From positions 2,756,628 to 2,820,627 of the forward strand of contig NZ_CM001439.1 in the NCBI RefSeq assembly GCF_000244955.1: a stretch of DNA of 64,000 bases, read 5' to 3'. Of this stretch, positions 16,706 to 25,950 are shown in pieces (positions within the stretch are counted from its first letter, which is position 1; each line of letters opens with the position of its first letter). The position numbers and the translations under genes were made by a program. The stretch is from Saccharomonospora marina XMU15 (GTDB lineage: Bacteria; Actinomycetota; Actinomycetes; Mycobacteriales; Pseudonocardiaceae). Under the pieces are notes generated by a model that saw only the letters and a list, made by a program, of their open reading frames with translations, did not search any database and had not been told where the DNA came from.

Positions 16706-18612
16706 GTGAGGTTCGCACCGACGCCGCACCGGACAGCCGGGTGCTCGAGACGGTGCAGCGGGCGAGGTCGTACCTGCTTTCGCTGCAACACGAGGAGGGC
16801 TGGTGGAAAGGCGAGCTCGAGACGAACGTGACCATGGACGCCGAGGACCTGCTGCTGCGGCGGTTCATCGGCGTCGACGACGAGCAGACCACCGCCGAGG
16901 CCGCGCGCTGGATCCGGTCCTGTCAGCGTGACGACGGAACCTGGGCCAACTTCCACGACGGCCCCGCCGACCTGTCCACCACGGTGGAGGCGTACACGGC
17001 ACTGCGACTCGCCGGAGACCCGGCCGAGGCGCCCCATCTCCGCCGGGCACGGGAGTACATCCTGGACAGCGGCGGGCTCGAGGCCACGCGGGTGTTCACC
17101 AGGATCTGGCTCGCGATGTTCGGCGAGTGGTCGTGGAACGACCTGCCGGTGCTGCCGCCGGAGTTGATGCTGCTGCCGGAGTGGTTCCCGCTCAACATCT
17201 ACGACTGGGCGTGCTGGGCGCGCCAGACGGTGGTACCGCTGACGATCGTGGGCTCGGCAAGGCCCAGTCGCGAACTCGGCGTGAGTGTGCGCGAACTGCG
17301 CACGGGCAGGCGAAACCGCGGGCCGGACTCGTGGCTGAGCTGGGCGGGGGCCTTCCACGGCCTCGACGCCGTGTTGCACCGGCTGGAGAAGTTCCCGGTG
17401 AAACCCTTGCGCGGTTTCGCGCTGGCGAAGGCCGAACGCTGGATCCTGGACCGGCAGGAGTCGGACGGCGGCTGGGGAGGAATCCAGCCGCCGTGGGTGT
17501 ACTCCATCCTGGCCCTCAATCTGCGCGGCTACTCGGTGGAGCACCCGGCGATCCGCAAGGCACTCGACGGCCTGGAGGGCTTCACGATCAGGGAACACAC
17601 CGACGAGGGATGGGTGAGGCGGCTGGAGGCCTGCCAGTCACCGGTGTGGGACACCGCACTGGCCCTGACCGCGTTGCTGGACTCGGGACTGTCCACCGAC
17701 GACCCCGCCCTGCTGCGCGCCGCCGACTGGATCATGCGGGAGGAGATCCGCACCGACGGCGACTGGCGGGTGCGCAGGCCACGGCTGGAGCCCTCGGGCT
17801 GGGCGTTCGAGTTCGCCAACGACAACTATCCCGACACCGACGACACGGCCGAGGTCGTGCTCGCCATGAACCGGATCGATCACCCGCAACCGCGGCGGCT
17901 GGCGAGCGTGCTGGAGCGGGCCACCGCGTGGGTGGCCGGGATGCAGTCGGCGGACGGCGGCTGGGGCGCCTTCGACGCCGACAACACCCAGACGCTGTGC
18001 GAGAAGTTGCCGTTCTGCGATTTCGGCGCGGTGATCGACCCACCTTCGGCCGACGTCACCGCCCATGTCGTGGAGATGCTCGCGGCCAGGGGACTGGCCG
18101 ACTCCGAGCCGGTGAGGCGCGGGGTGCGCTGGCTGCTGGACAACCAGGAAGCCGACGGGTCCTGGTTCGGCCGGTGGGGCGCCAACTACGTGTACGGCAC
18201 CGGTGCGGTGGTACCCGCCTTAGTGGCGTGCGGTCTGCCCCGGACGCACAAGGCGGTCCGCGCCGCGATCGGCTGGCTCGTGGCGCACCAGAACGCCGAC
18301 GGCGGCTGGGGTGAGGACCTGCGCTCCTACGTCGACAAGTCATGGATCGGGAAGGGAACGTCCACGGCGTCGCAGACGGCCTGGGCGCTGCTCGCCATGC
18401 TCGCCGCCGGGGAGCGCGGGCAGGCGGTGCGGCGTGGTGTCGACTGGCTGGCACGCACCCAGCGAGCCGACGGAGGTTGGGACGAACCACAGTTCACCGG
18501 CGTCGGGTTCCCCGGCGACTTCTACATCAACTACCACCTGTACCGGCTCGTCTTCCCGCTGACCGCGCTCGGCCGATACGTGGAGGTGACCAGGCATGAG
18601 CACACCGGATGA
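16702..18612 (+). CDS. shc: Squalene-hopene cyclase
   Basis: 636 residues, normal for the family, from the ATG at 16702. The catalytic acid motif is DTDD at residues 378-381 ([11 protein letters not shown]). Several QW motifs are visible ([52 protein letters not shown]). It cyclises squalene to hopene/hopanol on the inner leaflet of the membrane. The hydrophobic [21 protein letters not shown] channel region is intact. It overlaps the next gene by 17 bases, so translation is coupled through the operon. Confidence 0.95.
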   Translation: MSEVRTDAAPDSRVLETVQRARSYLLSLQHEEGWWKGELETNVTMDAEDLLLRRFIGVDDEQTTAEAARWIRSCQRDDGTWANFHDGPADLSTTVEAYTALRLAGDPAEAPHLRRAREYILDSGGLEATRVFTRIWLAMFGEWSWNDLPVLPPELMLLPEWFPLNIYDWACWARQTVVPLTIVGSARPSRELGVSVRELRTGRRNRGPDSWLSWAGAFHGLDAVLHRLEKFPVKPLRGFALAKAERWILDRQESDGGWGGIQPPWVYSILALNLRGYSVEHPAIRKALDGLEGFTIREHTDEGWVRRLEACQSPVWDTALALTALLDSGLSTDDPALLRAADWIMREEIRTDGDWRVRRPRLEPSGWAFEFANDNYPDTDDTAEVVLAMNRIDHPQPRRLASVLERATAWVAGMQSADGGWGAFDADNTQTLCEKLPFCDFGAVIDPPSADVTAHVVEMLAARGLADSEPVRRGVRWLLDNQEADGSWFGRWGANYVYGTGAVVPALVACGLPRTHKAVRAAIGWLVAHQNADGGWGEDLRSYVDKSWIGKGTSTASQTAWALLAMLAAGERGQAVRRGVDWLARTQRADGGWDEPQFTGVGFPGDFYINYHLYRLVFPLTALGRYVEVTRHEHTG

Positions 18613-20107
18613 CGACATGGTGGTGGTGTCGCCGCTGATGCTCGAGGCCAGCAGCGTCCGGCGTGGCCTCGGTGGCGGCTGCGTGGTGCGGGCGGGGCCA
18701 CACGCCCGGCGGTCCGGTCGGGTGGACGCCGCGCTGCGCAAACACCCGCGGGCTTCGGTGGCCGTCGCGGGCGTCGCGGGGGCGCTGGTCGACGACCTAC
18801 GACCGGGTGACGTCGTGGTGGCCGACGAGGTCAGGTCCGCACAGGGCACCCACCACTGCCGCTCGGCGCCGCTGCTCGCGTCCGCACTGCGCAAGCAGGG
18901 GCTGCGGGTGCGGATCGGCCCGATCGTCGAGACCGACCACGTGGTGTGGCAGCCGGAAGGCGCCCGGCTAGCGGCTGACGGTGCGATCGCAGTCGACATG
19001 GAATCCGCGCGGCTGCTCGACCTGATCGGCTCGCGGCCCGCCGCGGTGGTCCGGTCGGTTGTGGACACGCCGAGCCGGTCGCTGCTGCACCCGGCGACGG
19101 TCCCCGGTGGCATCGCCGCACTGTCCTCGCTGCGCGCGATGGGCCCGGCACTGCACAGGTGGGCGGCGGCCACCGGCGACCGCAAGGTGTTGCTGGCAGG
19201 CCCGCGTTCGTTCTGCGCCGGGGTGGAGCGCGCCGTGGAGATCGTCGAGCGGCTGCTGCGGCGACACGATCCACCCATCTACGTCCGCAAGCAGATCGTG
19301 CACAACTCCCGTGTCGTCGGCGAACTCGAGCAGCGAGGCGCGGTGTTCGTCGACGAACTCGACGAGGTGCCCGAGAACGCGACGGTGGTGTTCTCCGCGC
19401 ACGGTGTCTCACCAGCCGTGCGAGATGCTGCCAAGCAGCGCAACCTCGACGTCGTCGACGCCACCTGCCCACTGGTGTCCAAGGTGCACGGTGAGGCCCG
19501 GCGGTTCGCCCGCGACGGCGACACCGTGTTCCTCATCGGCCATGCCGGTCACGAGGAAGTGGAGGGGACACTCGGTGAGGCTCCTGAGCGGACCGTGCTC
19601 GTGCAGAGCGCGGACGAGGTCGCCGACATCGAGGTGGAGAATCCCGAGCGGGTGTCCTACCTGATGCAGACCACCCTCGCGCTGGACGAGGCCGAGGGTG
19701 TGGCCAAGGCACTGCGCGAGCGGTTCCCCGCGTTGCGGGGCCCCGGCTCCGAGGACATCTGCTACGCCACCACCAACCGGCAGGACGCCGTACGGGTGGT
19801 GGCCAGGGAGTCCGATGTGGTGCTCGTGGCCGGATCGGCCAACTCCTCGAACTCGCGGCGACTGGTTGAGGTGGCGCAACGAGAAGGGGCCGAGGCGCAT
19901 CTCGTCGACAACGTGCACGAGATCGACATCGACTGGCTGGCAGGCGCGAGAACGGTGGGGTTGTCCGCGGGTGCCTCCGCACCGACGGTTCTCGTGGACG
20001 AGATCGTCGACGCGCTGTCCGGTCTCGGGGCCGTGGATGTCTCCGAGCGAACCACCGCCACCGAAACCGTGAACTTCAGCCTTCCCAAGGAGGTGCGGCA
20101 CCGATGA
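18596..20107 (+). CDS. HpnG nucleoside phosphorylase fused to IspH reductase
   Basis: A 503-residue fusion. Residues 1-190 are a purine-nucleoside-phosphorylase/nucleosidase fold ([31 protein letters not shown] at 132-137), matching HpnG, which removes adenine from adenosylhopane. Residues ~196-500 are IspH (HMBPP reductase), with the three iron-sulfur cysteines C207 (SFCAGVERA), C291 (DATCPLV) and C389 ([10 protein letters not shown]), the conserved KQIVHN and the SANSSNS substrate loop. IspH releases IPP and DMAPP at the end of the MEP pathway, so one chain links precursor supply to hopanoid side-chain maturation. The frame runs through without interruption. The stop overlaps the hpnH start. 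Confidence 0.88.
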   Translation: MSTPDDDMVVVSPLMLEASSVRRGLGGGCVVRAGPHARRSGRVDAALRKHPRASVAVAGVAGALVDDLRPGDVVVADEVRSAQGTHHCRSAPLLASALRKQGLRVRIGPIVETDHVVWQPEGARLAADGAIAVDMESARLLDLIGSRPAAVVRSVVDTPSRSLLHPATVPGGIAALSSLRAMGPALHRWAAATGDRKVLLAGPRSFCAGVERAVEIVERLLRRHDPPIYVRKQIVHNSRVVGELEQRGAVFVDELDEVPENATVVFSAHGVSPAVRDAAKQRNLDVVDATCPLVSKVHGEARRFARDGDTVFLIGHAGHEEVEGTLGEAPERTVLVQSADEVADIEVENPERVSYLMQTTLALDEAEGVAKALRERFPALRGPGSEDICYATTNRQDAVRVVARESDVVLVAGSANSSNSRRLVEVAQREGAEAHLVDNVHEIDIDWLAGARTVGLSAGASAPTVLVDEIVDALSGLGAVDVSERTTATETVNFSLPKEVRHR

Positions 20108-21114
20108 ACATGCCGTTGCACCAGAGTCTTCGTATCGCACGCTACCTGCTGGCGCAGAAGCTGAAGAGGCGCGAGAAGTTCCCGCTCATCGTGGAGTTGG
20201 AGCCGCTGTTCGCCTGCAACCTCGGCTGCCCGGGTTGCGGCAAGATCCAGCATCCCGCGAGCGTGCTCAAGCAGCGAATGCCGGTGGAACAGGCGGTTGG
20301 CGCGATCGAGGAGTGCGGTGCTCCGATGGTGTCCATCGCGGGCGGTGAGCCGCTGATGCACCCCGACATCGACAAGATCGTCAACGAGTTGGTCAAACGC
20401 AAGAAGTACGTCTTCCTGTGCACCAATGCCGCACTGCTGCGGCGCAAGATCGACAAGCTGGATCTGAAGCCGTCCAAGTACTTCGCCTTCGCCGTGCACG
20501 TGGACGGGCTGCGTGAGCGGCACGACGCCGCTGTGGACAAGGAAGGCGTGTTCGACGAGGTGGTGGCGGCCGTGCGGGAACTGAAGCGACGCGGTTTCCG
20601 GGTGACGACCAACACGACCGTGTTCAACACCGACACCCCGCAGACCGTCATCGAACTGCTCGACTACCTCAACGACGATCTCCAGGTCGACGAGATGATG
20701 ATCTCGCCGGCGTACGCCTACGAGAAGGCGCCCGACCAGGAACACTTTCTCGGGGTGCAGGAGACCCGGGAACTGTTCCGCAAGTCCTTCGCCAACGGCA
20801 ACCGCAAGCGCTGGCGGCTCAACCACTCGCCGCTGTTCCTGGACTTCCTCGAGGGCAAGGTCGACTTCGAGTGCACGGCGTGGGGCATCCCGTCGTACTC
20901 GCTGTTCGGGTGGCAGAAGCCCTGCTACCTGATGAGTGACGGCTACACCCAGACCTACCGCGAGCTGGTCGAGACCACGGAGTGGGAGAAGTACGGCAGG
21001 GGACGGGATCCGCGCTGCGCCAACTGCATGGCGCACTGCGGGTACGAACCGACGGCGGTGCTGGCCACGCTGGGCTCGCTGAAGGAGTCCGTGCGCGCAG
21101 CCCGTGGGCTCTGA
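20104..21114 (+). CDS. hpnH: Adenosyl-hopene synthase HpnH (radical SAM)
   Basis: 336 residues. The radical-SAM cluster motif C-x3-C-x2-C is C38, C42, C45 ([15 protein letters not shown]), followed by the SAM-binding [14 protein letters not shown]-terminal cysteine group ([18 protein letters not shown]) is the SPASM-like tail seen in HpnH. It adds 5'-deoxyadenosyl to hopene, giving adenosylhopane, the substrate of the HpnG half of the preceding gene. It starts in an ATGA overlap and is the last gene of the operon. Confidence 0.93.
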   Translation: MNMPLHQSLRIARYLLAQKLKRREKFPLIVELEPLFACNLGCPGCGKIQHPASVLKQRMPVEQAVGAIEECGAPMVSIAGGEPLMHPDIDKIVNELVKRKKYVFLCTNAALLRRKIDKLDLKPSKYFAFAVHVDGLRERHDAAVDKEGVFDEVVAAVRELKRRGFRVTTNTTVFNTDTPQTVIELLDYLNDDLQVDEMMISPAYAYEKAPDQEHFLGVQETRELFRKSFANGNRKRWRLNHSPLFLDFLEGKVDFECTAWGIPSYSLFGWQKPCYLMSDGYTQTYRELVETTEWEKYGRGRDPRCANCMAHCGYEPTAVLATLGSLKESVRAARGL

Positions 21115-21150
21115 TCCGGCCGGCCTGCGCCCGCACTCACCGAAGGTGGA

Positions 21151-21891
21151 TCAGCCGAAGCGGCGCTGCAGCGCGTCGGTGAGTGTGGGCGCGAGACCGC
21201 GCAGCCGGGCGGGCAACCGCAGCCAGGCAGGCACGAACACCTCCGCCCTACCACGTTCGACGGCCCGCACCAGTGCGCGCGCGACCGCGGACGCGGGGAC
21301 CGGGCGAGGGGAGCGCCGCCGGTAGGGCACACCCCTGCGGTCGAAGAACGACGTGTCCACCACCCCCGGCACCACGACCGTCACGCCGACGCCGCGTGCC
21401 GCGACCTCCTGGCGCACACTGGCGGCCAGCACGTTCAGGCCCGCCTTGGTCGCGGAGTACACGGCCTCCTCGGCCACACCCATGCTGCCCGCGATCGACG
21501 ACACCAGCACGATGTGCCCGCCGCCACGGCGCAGCATTCCCGGCAACGCCGCCCGCACCAGCTGTGCGGGCGCGAGCAGGTTGACCCGCACCAGCCGGTC
21601 GATGTCGTCGGGCGGCATGTCCGCGAGCCCGCCCGCCCAGCCGATCCCGGCGTTACACACCAGCAGGTCCACGCCACCCGACTGTTCGAGCACCCTGTCG
21701 GCGACACCGGCTTCGGCGAGATCGGCCACGCAGGCGCGGCCGCCGGTGCGGTCGGCCACCTCGGCCAGTGCCGCGGCGTCCCTGCCGACCAACACCAGCC
21801 CGCAGCCCTTGTCGGCGAGCAGTTCGGCGGTCGCCGCACCGATGCCCGACGAGCCGCCGGTGATCACCGCCTTCGTACCAGGTCCGATCAT
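21151..21891 (-). CDS. Short-chain dehydrogenase/reductase
   Basis: 246 residues. The classical SDR landmarks are the nucleotide-binding TGGSSGIGAATAELLAD, NAG (VCNAGIGWAG), a catalytic Ser in VLVSSIAGSMG and YSATK (Y-x3-K). The cofactor loop GRDAAALAE suggests NADP(H). The C-terminal 45 residues (RRSPRPVPASAVARALVRAVERG) resemble membrane-associated SDRs that act on lipids or retinoid-like substrates. It is convergent with hpnH and overlaps the DMT transporter by four bases, so those two are co-transcribed. Confidence 0.88.
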   Translation of the reverse strand: MIGPGTKAVITGGSSGIGAATAELLADKGCGLVLVGRDAAALAEVADRTGGRACVADLAEAGVADRVLEQSGGVDLLVCNAGIGWAGGLADMPPDDIDRLVRVNLLAPAQLVRAALPGMLRRGGGHIVLVSSIAGSMGVAEEAVYSATKAGLNVLAASVRQEVAARGVGVTVVVPGVVDTSFFDRRGVPYRRRSPRPVPASAVARALVRAVERGRAEVFVPAWLRLPARLRGLAPTLTDALQRRFG

Positions 21892-22784
21892 GCCGCCTCC
21901 CTGCTTCGTGCCGCCCGCACCGTGAACGGTGCTCGCCTGCTCAACACCGCGATACCGGCGATGACCACAGCCAGGCCGATTACCTGGCCTGCCACCGCCG
22001 GCGGCTCACCGCGTAGCGTTTCGCCCAGCCACAACGCCCCGATGCCGATGCTCACCAGCGGATCGAGGGCGACGATCACCGCGAGCGCGGGCGAGAGCGC
22101 CACGCCGACACGGAAGGCGTTCTGGCTGAGCACGAACCCGGTCACGCCGCACACCACGACAGCGTAGAAGTGCCATCCGGCCAGCAGCGCCAACACGCCG
22201 TGGCGCAGGTCGGCCGCGGCGAGTTTGGCCAGCCCGGCGGTAACCCCGTACAGCACTCCCGTCGCGGTGGCCAGCGCGAGCACCTTCACCCGACCCGGGT
22301 AGTGCGCGGCGACGCCAAGGCTCGCGGCGATGATCGCCGCCAGCCCGGCCGCCAGCGGCAGCACCTCCGGCAGCGTCAGCGTGCCCGCACCCGGCTGCGG
22401 CCGCGCGAGCAGGAAGAAGACCGCCAGACCGGCCACACACAACCCCGAGCCCAGCAGCGCGGCGCGGTCCGGCCGTTGCCGTCGCATGGCGCTGCTGCAC
22501 AGCACCGCGAACACCAGCGACGTCACCAGCAGCGGCTGCACCAGCACCAGCGGCGCGGTGCTCAGCGCCAGCCACTGCAGCACGATTCCCAGGCCGTTGG
22601 CGAGTAGCGAGGCAAGCCACAGCGGCTGCCGCAGCAGTGTGAACACCAACCCCCACTGCACCGTGGCCGCTCCCGGCACGCGGCGCGCCGCGCGGTGTTG
22701 CAGCGCGCTGGTCAGTCCGAACGCGGCTGCGGCGAGTACCGCGGCGGGTACGGCGACCCACAACAGCGTGCCGGAGTCGCTCAT
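21888..22784 (-). CDS. DMT-superfamily (EamA/NIPA-like) transporter
   Basis: 298 residues with about nine or ten hydrophobic helices and little extramembrane sequence. The two halves (AAFGLTSALQHRAARRVPG; LALATATGVLYGVTAGLAKLAA) repeat the drug/metabolite-transporter pattern, and VIVALDPLVSIGIGALWLGE matches the conserved helix 9 region. The QHRAA motif in helix 1 occurs in a large actinobacterial DMT subfamily. The substrate is unknown. It sits between, and overlaps both, the SDR and the GT::acyltransferase fusion, suggesting a lipid-related export role (inference). Confidence 0.85.
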   Translation of the reverse strand: MSDSGTLLWVAVPAAVLAAAAFGLTSALQHRAARRVPGAATVQWGLVFTLLRQPLWLASLLANGLGIVLQWLALSTAPLVLVQPLLVTSLVFAVLCSSAMRRQRPDRAALLGSGLCVAGLAVFFLLARPQPGAGTLTLPEVLPLAAGLAAIIAASLGVAAHYPGRVKVLALATATGVLYGVTAGLAKLAAADLRHGVLALLAGWHFYAVVVCGVTGFVLSQNAFRVGVALSPALAVIVALDPLVSIGIGALWLGETLRGEPPAVAGQVIGLAVVIAGIAVLSRRAPFTVRAARSREAA

Positions 22785-25150
22785 CGGGCCCCGGGATCAC
22801 CGGCCAGGTCGCGCAGTGCCGCGTCCATGTGCTTGCCGACGCCCTCGACGAGCGGCGCGAGGGAGGGTGTCGTGGTGAAGGACAGCGTGATCCACCGACC
22901 CCAGGTCAGCGCACCCCACGCCAGCCCCGTTCCGGGCGCGAGCGCGAGCACCGGGTAGGCGGCGGACAACTCCGCCCCGTGCCAGTGCACCTTCCTGCGT
23001 GGCCCCGGCATCACCGTTGCGATCGCGTTGAACCACTCCCGCCGGTACGCCCACCGCGCCGCCACGGCGTGCACGCGAGGTGGCAGCTTGCCCAGCAGGC
23101 GCACCACCGTGTGAGCGGCCTCGGGCACGCCGGTCGCCGTGCGTTCCCGCAGTGCCCGCGCCACCAGTTCCACCCGCCGCGAAAGTGGCATCGAGCCGAC
23201 CGGCAGATCCACCGACACGGCCCCGGTGTGGTTGCCCGCCGCGCGCAGGTTCTCGGTGCCGCGCAGCGACCACGGCACCATCAGCCGGAACTTTTCCGGC
23301 TGCCACGGTTGCGGGTTGTCGTGCAGTGCCTCGGAGAACAGCGCCAGCAGCAGTTCGGTGGGGCTCACCCCGAGCGAGCGGGCGGCGGCACGGACCTGCT
23401 TGCCGGGAAGCCGCAGCAGTTCGTGCCGCCGCAGGGGGGTGCGGATGTGCCCGTCCAGCGGTGTCGCGGGCGCGCGCCCCGCACGCGCCAGTCGCCACAG
23501 CCCCCGGGCCAACAGCCTCGGGTCGGCGCGTACCCCGGTGTCACGCAGCGGTGCCGCCGGCTTGCTCGCCCACGACAGCGTCGCCGCGTCGTCGGTGCGG
23601 GACAGCAGTGCCTGCAGCAGCGTGATGCCGTCAGCGAGCGCGTGGTGCACCTTCACCAGCACCGCCCTGCGCCCGCCGGGAAGCCCGCTGACGAGGCGAG
23701 CCGCGCCCACGGCCCGCCGATGATCCAGCGGCTCCGAGAAGAACCGGTCCACCTCGGCGGCGAGGTCGTCGCTGCTCACCTCGTCGGCGAGATCGCGAGG
23801 GTCGCGCGCACCCCCGGTCCAGCGGGAGCCCCGCAGCACCCCGGGGCGCCGGAGCACGCCCTCCACCCCGGGAACCACGGCCAGCAGCGAGCCGACCTGC
23901 TCCCGCGTCAGTTCCGGCCCCTGCTCGAAAACGAGCACCGTGCCGACGTGCTGCGGCACCGCGGATGTGTCGACGTGCAGGAACAGCGCGTCGCCCGGGC
24001 GCAGCGGCCGCGAACCCGAAACCGGCACCGCCGAGGCGAGCGTGCGCAGCCCGTCTTCGAGACGGTGTCCGGTGGCGTGTCGGTGGGCGGCGCGCTCCAG
24101 CGCGCGCAGTGCCTCGGGGTCACGGCGGTACTCGCTCATCGCGCGGGCCAGTTCACCGCTGCTCGCGCACACCCTGGCGAGTCCGGCCGCTGCCAGCAAC
24201 GCCGCGTTGGCCTGCCCGTGACCGGCGATCGGGTTGTGCAGCAGCACCGCCCGGCCGCAGGCGATCGCTTCCAACGCGGTCGCGCCACCGGCGTTGGTGA
24301 CAACCACGTCGGCGGCACGCATCAACTCGGCCATGTCCCGCACCCAGCCGCGCACGTCGACTCTCGGTTCGCCGCCGAACCGGTTGCCGAGTTCGTCGCG
24401 AAGCCGTGTGTTCCGCCCAGCCACGACGACCACGTGCGCTTCGGGGTCCCCTGCGAGCAGTTCCCGCACCGTCTCGTCGGCGCGACCGAAACCCAGCGAC
24501 CCGCACGAGACCAGCGCGACCGTGCCGTCGGAGGGCAGGCCGAGCGCGGTGCGGGCCTGCCCGCGGTCACCCGGTCGAAACGCGCTCGACACCGGGGGAG
24601 CCGACACCTCGACAGGCGCGCCGGGAACTCCCCGCCTGGCCGGTGCGAGCGCGATCCGGTGCATCACCAGGTTGACGTCGACGCCGGTGTGCACCCACGA
24701 CGGATGCGGTGCGAAGTCGGAGATCCAGGCACCCGTCGGCACGGTGAGACCGCGATGCCGCCGCAACCATTCCAGTCCCGTGCTGCCCATCGGGTAGGTG
24801 GAGATCACCAGGTCCGGACGCAGGCTGTCGAGGACGGGGGCGAGCTTGCGTCCGCTCCAGCCGCCGATCACCGCCTTGGCCGCGCGGGCGAACCACCGGT
24901 AGTGCCACAGCGAGGCGTAGAAGAACTGGTACAGCTTCGGCGCCCGCTCCACGCCGAGCGCGTAGACCCTTCGAAAGACCGGGCCGGTGCGGGCTCCCAT
25001 GGCGTCGAGCACGTCCACCCAGTGCACCTCGACACCGGGCCACAGCCGCTCGGCGGCCTCGTGCAGGGCGCGGCCGGTGGCGTTGTGGCCCTCTCCCATG
25101 TTCGCCGACACGATCAGCAGGCGTCCCGGCCGCGTGCTGGCACTCGTCAC
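22781..25150 (-). CDS. MGDG-synthase-type glycosyltransferase fused to wax ester synthase/DGAT
   Basis: A 789-residue two-enzyme chain. Residues ~8-375 are a GT-B glycosyltransferase of the MGDG-synthase/MurG type: SANMGEGHNATGRAL at the N-terminus, PHPSWVHTGVDVNLV, and the donor site VVTNAGGATALEAIACGRAVL with HGQANA. Residues ~385-785 are a WS/DGAT acyltransferase with the catalytic HHxxxDG (HHALADG, ~502-508), LSRTDDA-type loop and the C-terminal NAIATVMPGPRRKVHWHG motif. It could glycosylate and acylate the same diacylglycerol pool. No membrane helix is obvious, as in both parent families. It is the first gene of a three-gene leftward operon. Confidence 0.85.
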   Translation of the reverse strand: MTSASTRPGRLLIVSANMGEGHNATGRALHEAAERLWPGVEVHWVDVLDAMGARTGPVFRRVYALGVERAPKLYQFFYASLWHYRWFARAAKAVIGGWSGRKLAPVLDSLRPDLVISTYPMGSTGLEWLRRHRGLTVPTGAWISDFAPHPSWVHTGVDVNLVMHRIALAPARRGVPGAPVEVSAPPVSSAFRPGDRGQARTALGLPSDGTVALVSCGSLGFGRADETVRELLAGDPEAHVVVVAGRNTRLRDELGNRFGGEPRVDVRGWVRDMAELMRAADVVVTNAGGATALEAIACGRAVLLHNPIAGHGQANAALLAAAGLARVCASSGELARAMSEYRRDPEALRALERAAHRHATGHRLEDGLRTLASAVPVSGSRPLRPGDALFLHVDTSAVPQHVGTVLVFEQGPELTREQVGSLLAVVPGVEGVLRRPGVLRGSRWTGGARDPRDLADEVSSDDLAAEVDRFFSEPLDHRRAVGAARLVSGLPGGRRAVLVKVHHALADGITLLQALLSRTDDAATLSWASKPAAPLRDTGVRADPRLLARGLWRLARAGRAPATPLDGHIRTPLRRHELLRLPGKQVRAAARSLGVSPTELLLALFSEALHDNPQPWQPEKFRLMVPWSLRGTENLRAAGNHTGAVSVDLPVGSMPLSRRVELVARALRERTATGVPEAAHTVVRLLGKLPPRVHAVAARWAYRREWFNAIATVMPGPRRKVHWHGAELSAAYPVLALAPGTGLAWGALTWGRWITLSFTTTPSLAPLVEGVGKHMDAALRDLAGDPGAR

Positions 25151-25424
25151 GGAAACAGACTGCCACGTGGGCGCCCTCGGCGCGCATCGAAACCCTTGGA
25201 GTTGGCCGGACAGCGCCGCGAGCGAACCAGGTGGAGGACGGACACACCGTGAAGGTGGGCAGGCCGGCGTGGCCGAATCCTCGCCGACCTGGTGGCCGGG
25301 CCTGGTGACCGACGGCGAGCAGCCCGGCTACCGCATTCCGGCGATACAGCTCTCGATCCGCGCCGGCACCACGCTTCCTTCGGGTGCGCCTCGCTCGTCT
25401 TGCCCGCGCCGCATCCTGGGCGGT

Positions 25425-25832
25425 TCAGGAGTCGAGCACCTCGGTGTTCTGGCAGGCCACCAGCAGCCAACGGCCGTCCTCCTTGGACATCACGTACAGC
25501 GGGCTGCCTTCCCTCAGACCCTCGATCGGCTGCCCGTCGCGGGCGAAGTACCGCTGGCGGACCTTCACCGCGGCGACGTCGGGACGGATGAACAGCACGT
25601 GCACCACTTCGTAGCTCGGCCTGCGGTCCTTCATCGCTGCGGGCAAGACCTTGCGCGTGAAGGCGGCGATCTCGTCGCGGCCGGTAAGGCGCTTGCCGTG
25701 GGCGGTGGTCCAGATGGCGTCTTGCCGGAACTGGGCAACGAACTCGTCGACGAGTTCCCCCGCCTGTGCGTGTTCGATGGTGGCGACGACCTGCTTGATG
25801 GCTTCGCTGTCGGCATCGTGGTTCACGTTCAT
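25425..25832 (-). CDS. SgcJ/EcaC-type SnoaL-like protein
   Basis: 135 residues from the ATG at 25832 (MNVNHDADSEAIKQ); the frame is open further upstream but those residues are compositionally poor. The helix-rich start (AIKQVVATIEHAQAGELVDEFVAQFRQDAIWTT) and curved-sheet part (GKRLTGRDEIAAFTRKVL; RPDVAAVKVRQRYFARDGQPI; DGRWLLVACQNTEVL) are the NTF2/SnoaL fold of the SgcJ/EcaC family. Members are annotated as oxidoreductases or stress proteins, usually without a proven reaction. About 270 bases without a visible gene separate it from the glycosyltransferase fusion. Confidence 0.8.
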   Translation of the reverse strand: MNVNHDADSEAIKQVVATIEHAQAGELVDEFVAQFRQDAIWTTAHGKRLTGRDEIAAFTRKVLPAAMKDRRPSYEVVHVLFIRPDVAAVKVRQRYFARDGQPIEGLREGSPLYVMSKEDGRWLLVACQNTEVLDS

Positions 25833-25950
25833 GCCGACCACCCTAGAATCTCGAGTAAACACGAAGTCAACGGTGCGGGCGGGCGTGTGTCGCGCCCGGG
25901 ACCGGCGTCCGGACCCGGCCCCGGGCGCGGTCGCCACCGAGTGGCTGGCC

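Noticed and set aside
22829-25252. 807-residue plus-strand frame opposite the GT::DGAT fusion
   Set aside because: Low-complexity Arg/His/Gly composition; the minus strand frame has complete domains.
25151-25424. ORF-like stretch between the GT fusion and the SnoaL gene
   Set aside because: No ribosome site, no domain; nothing supported.
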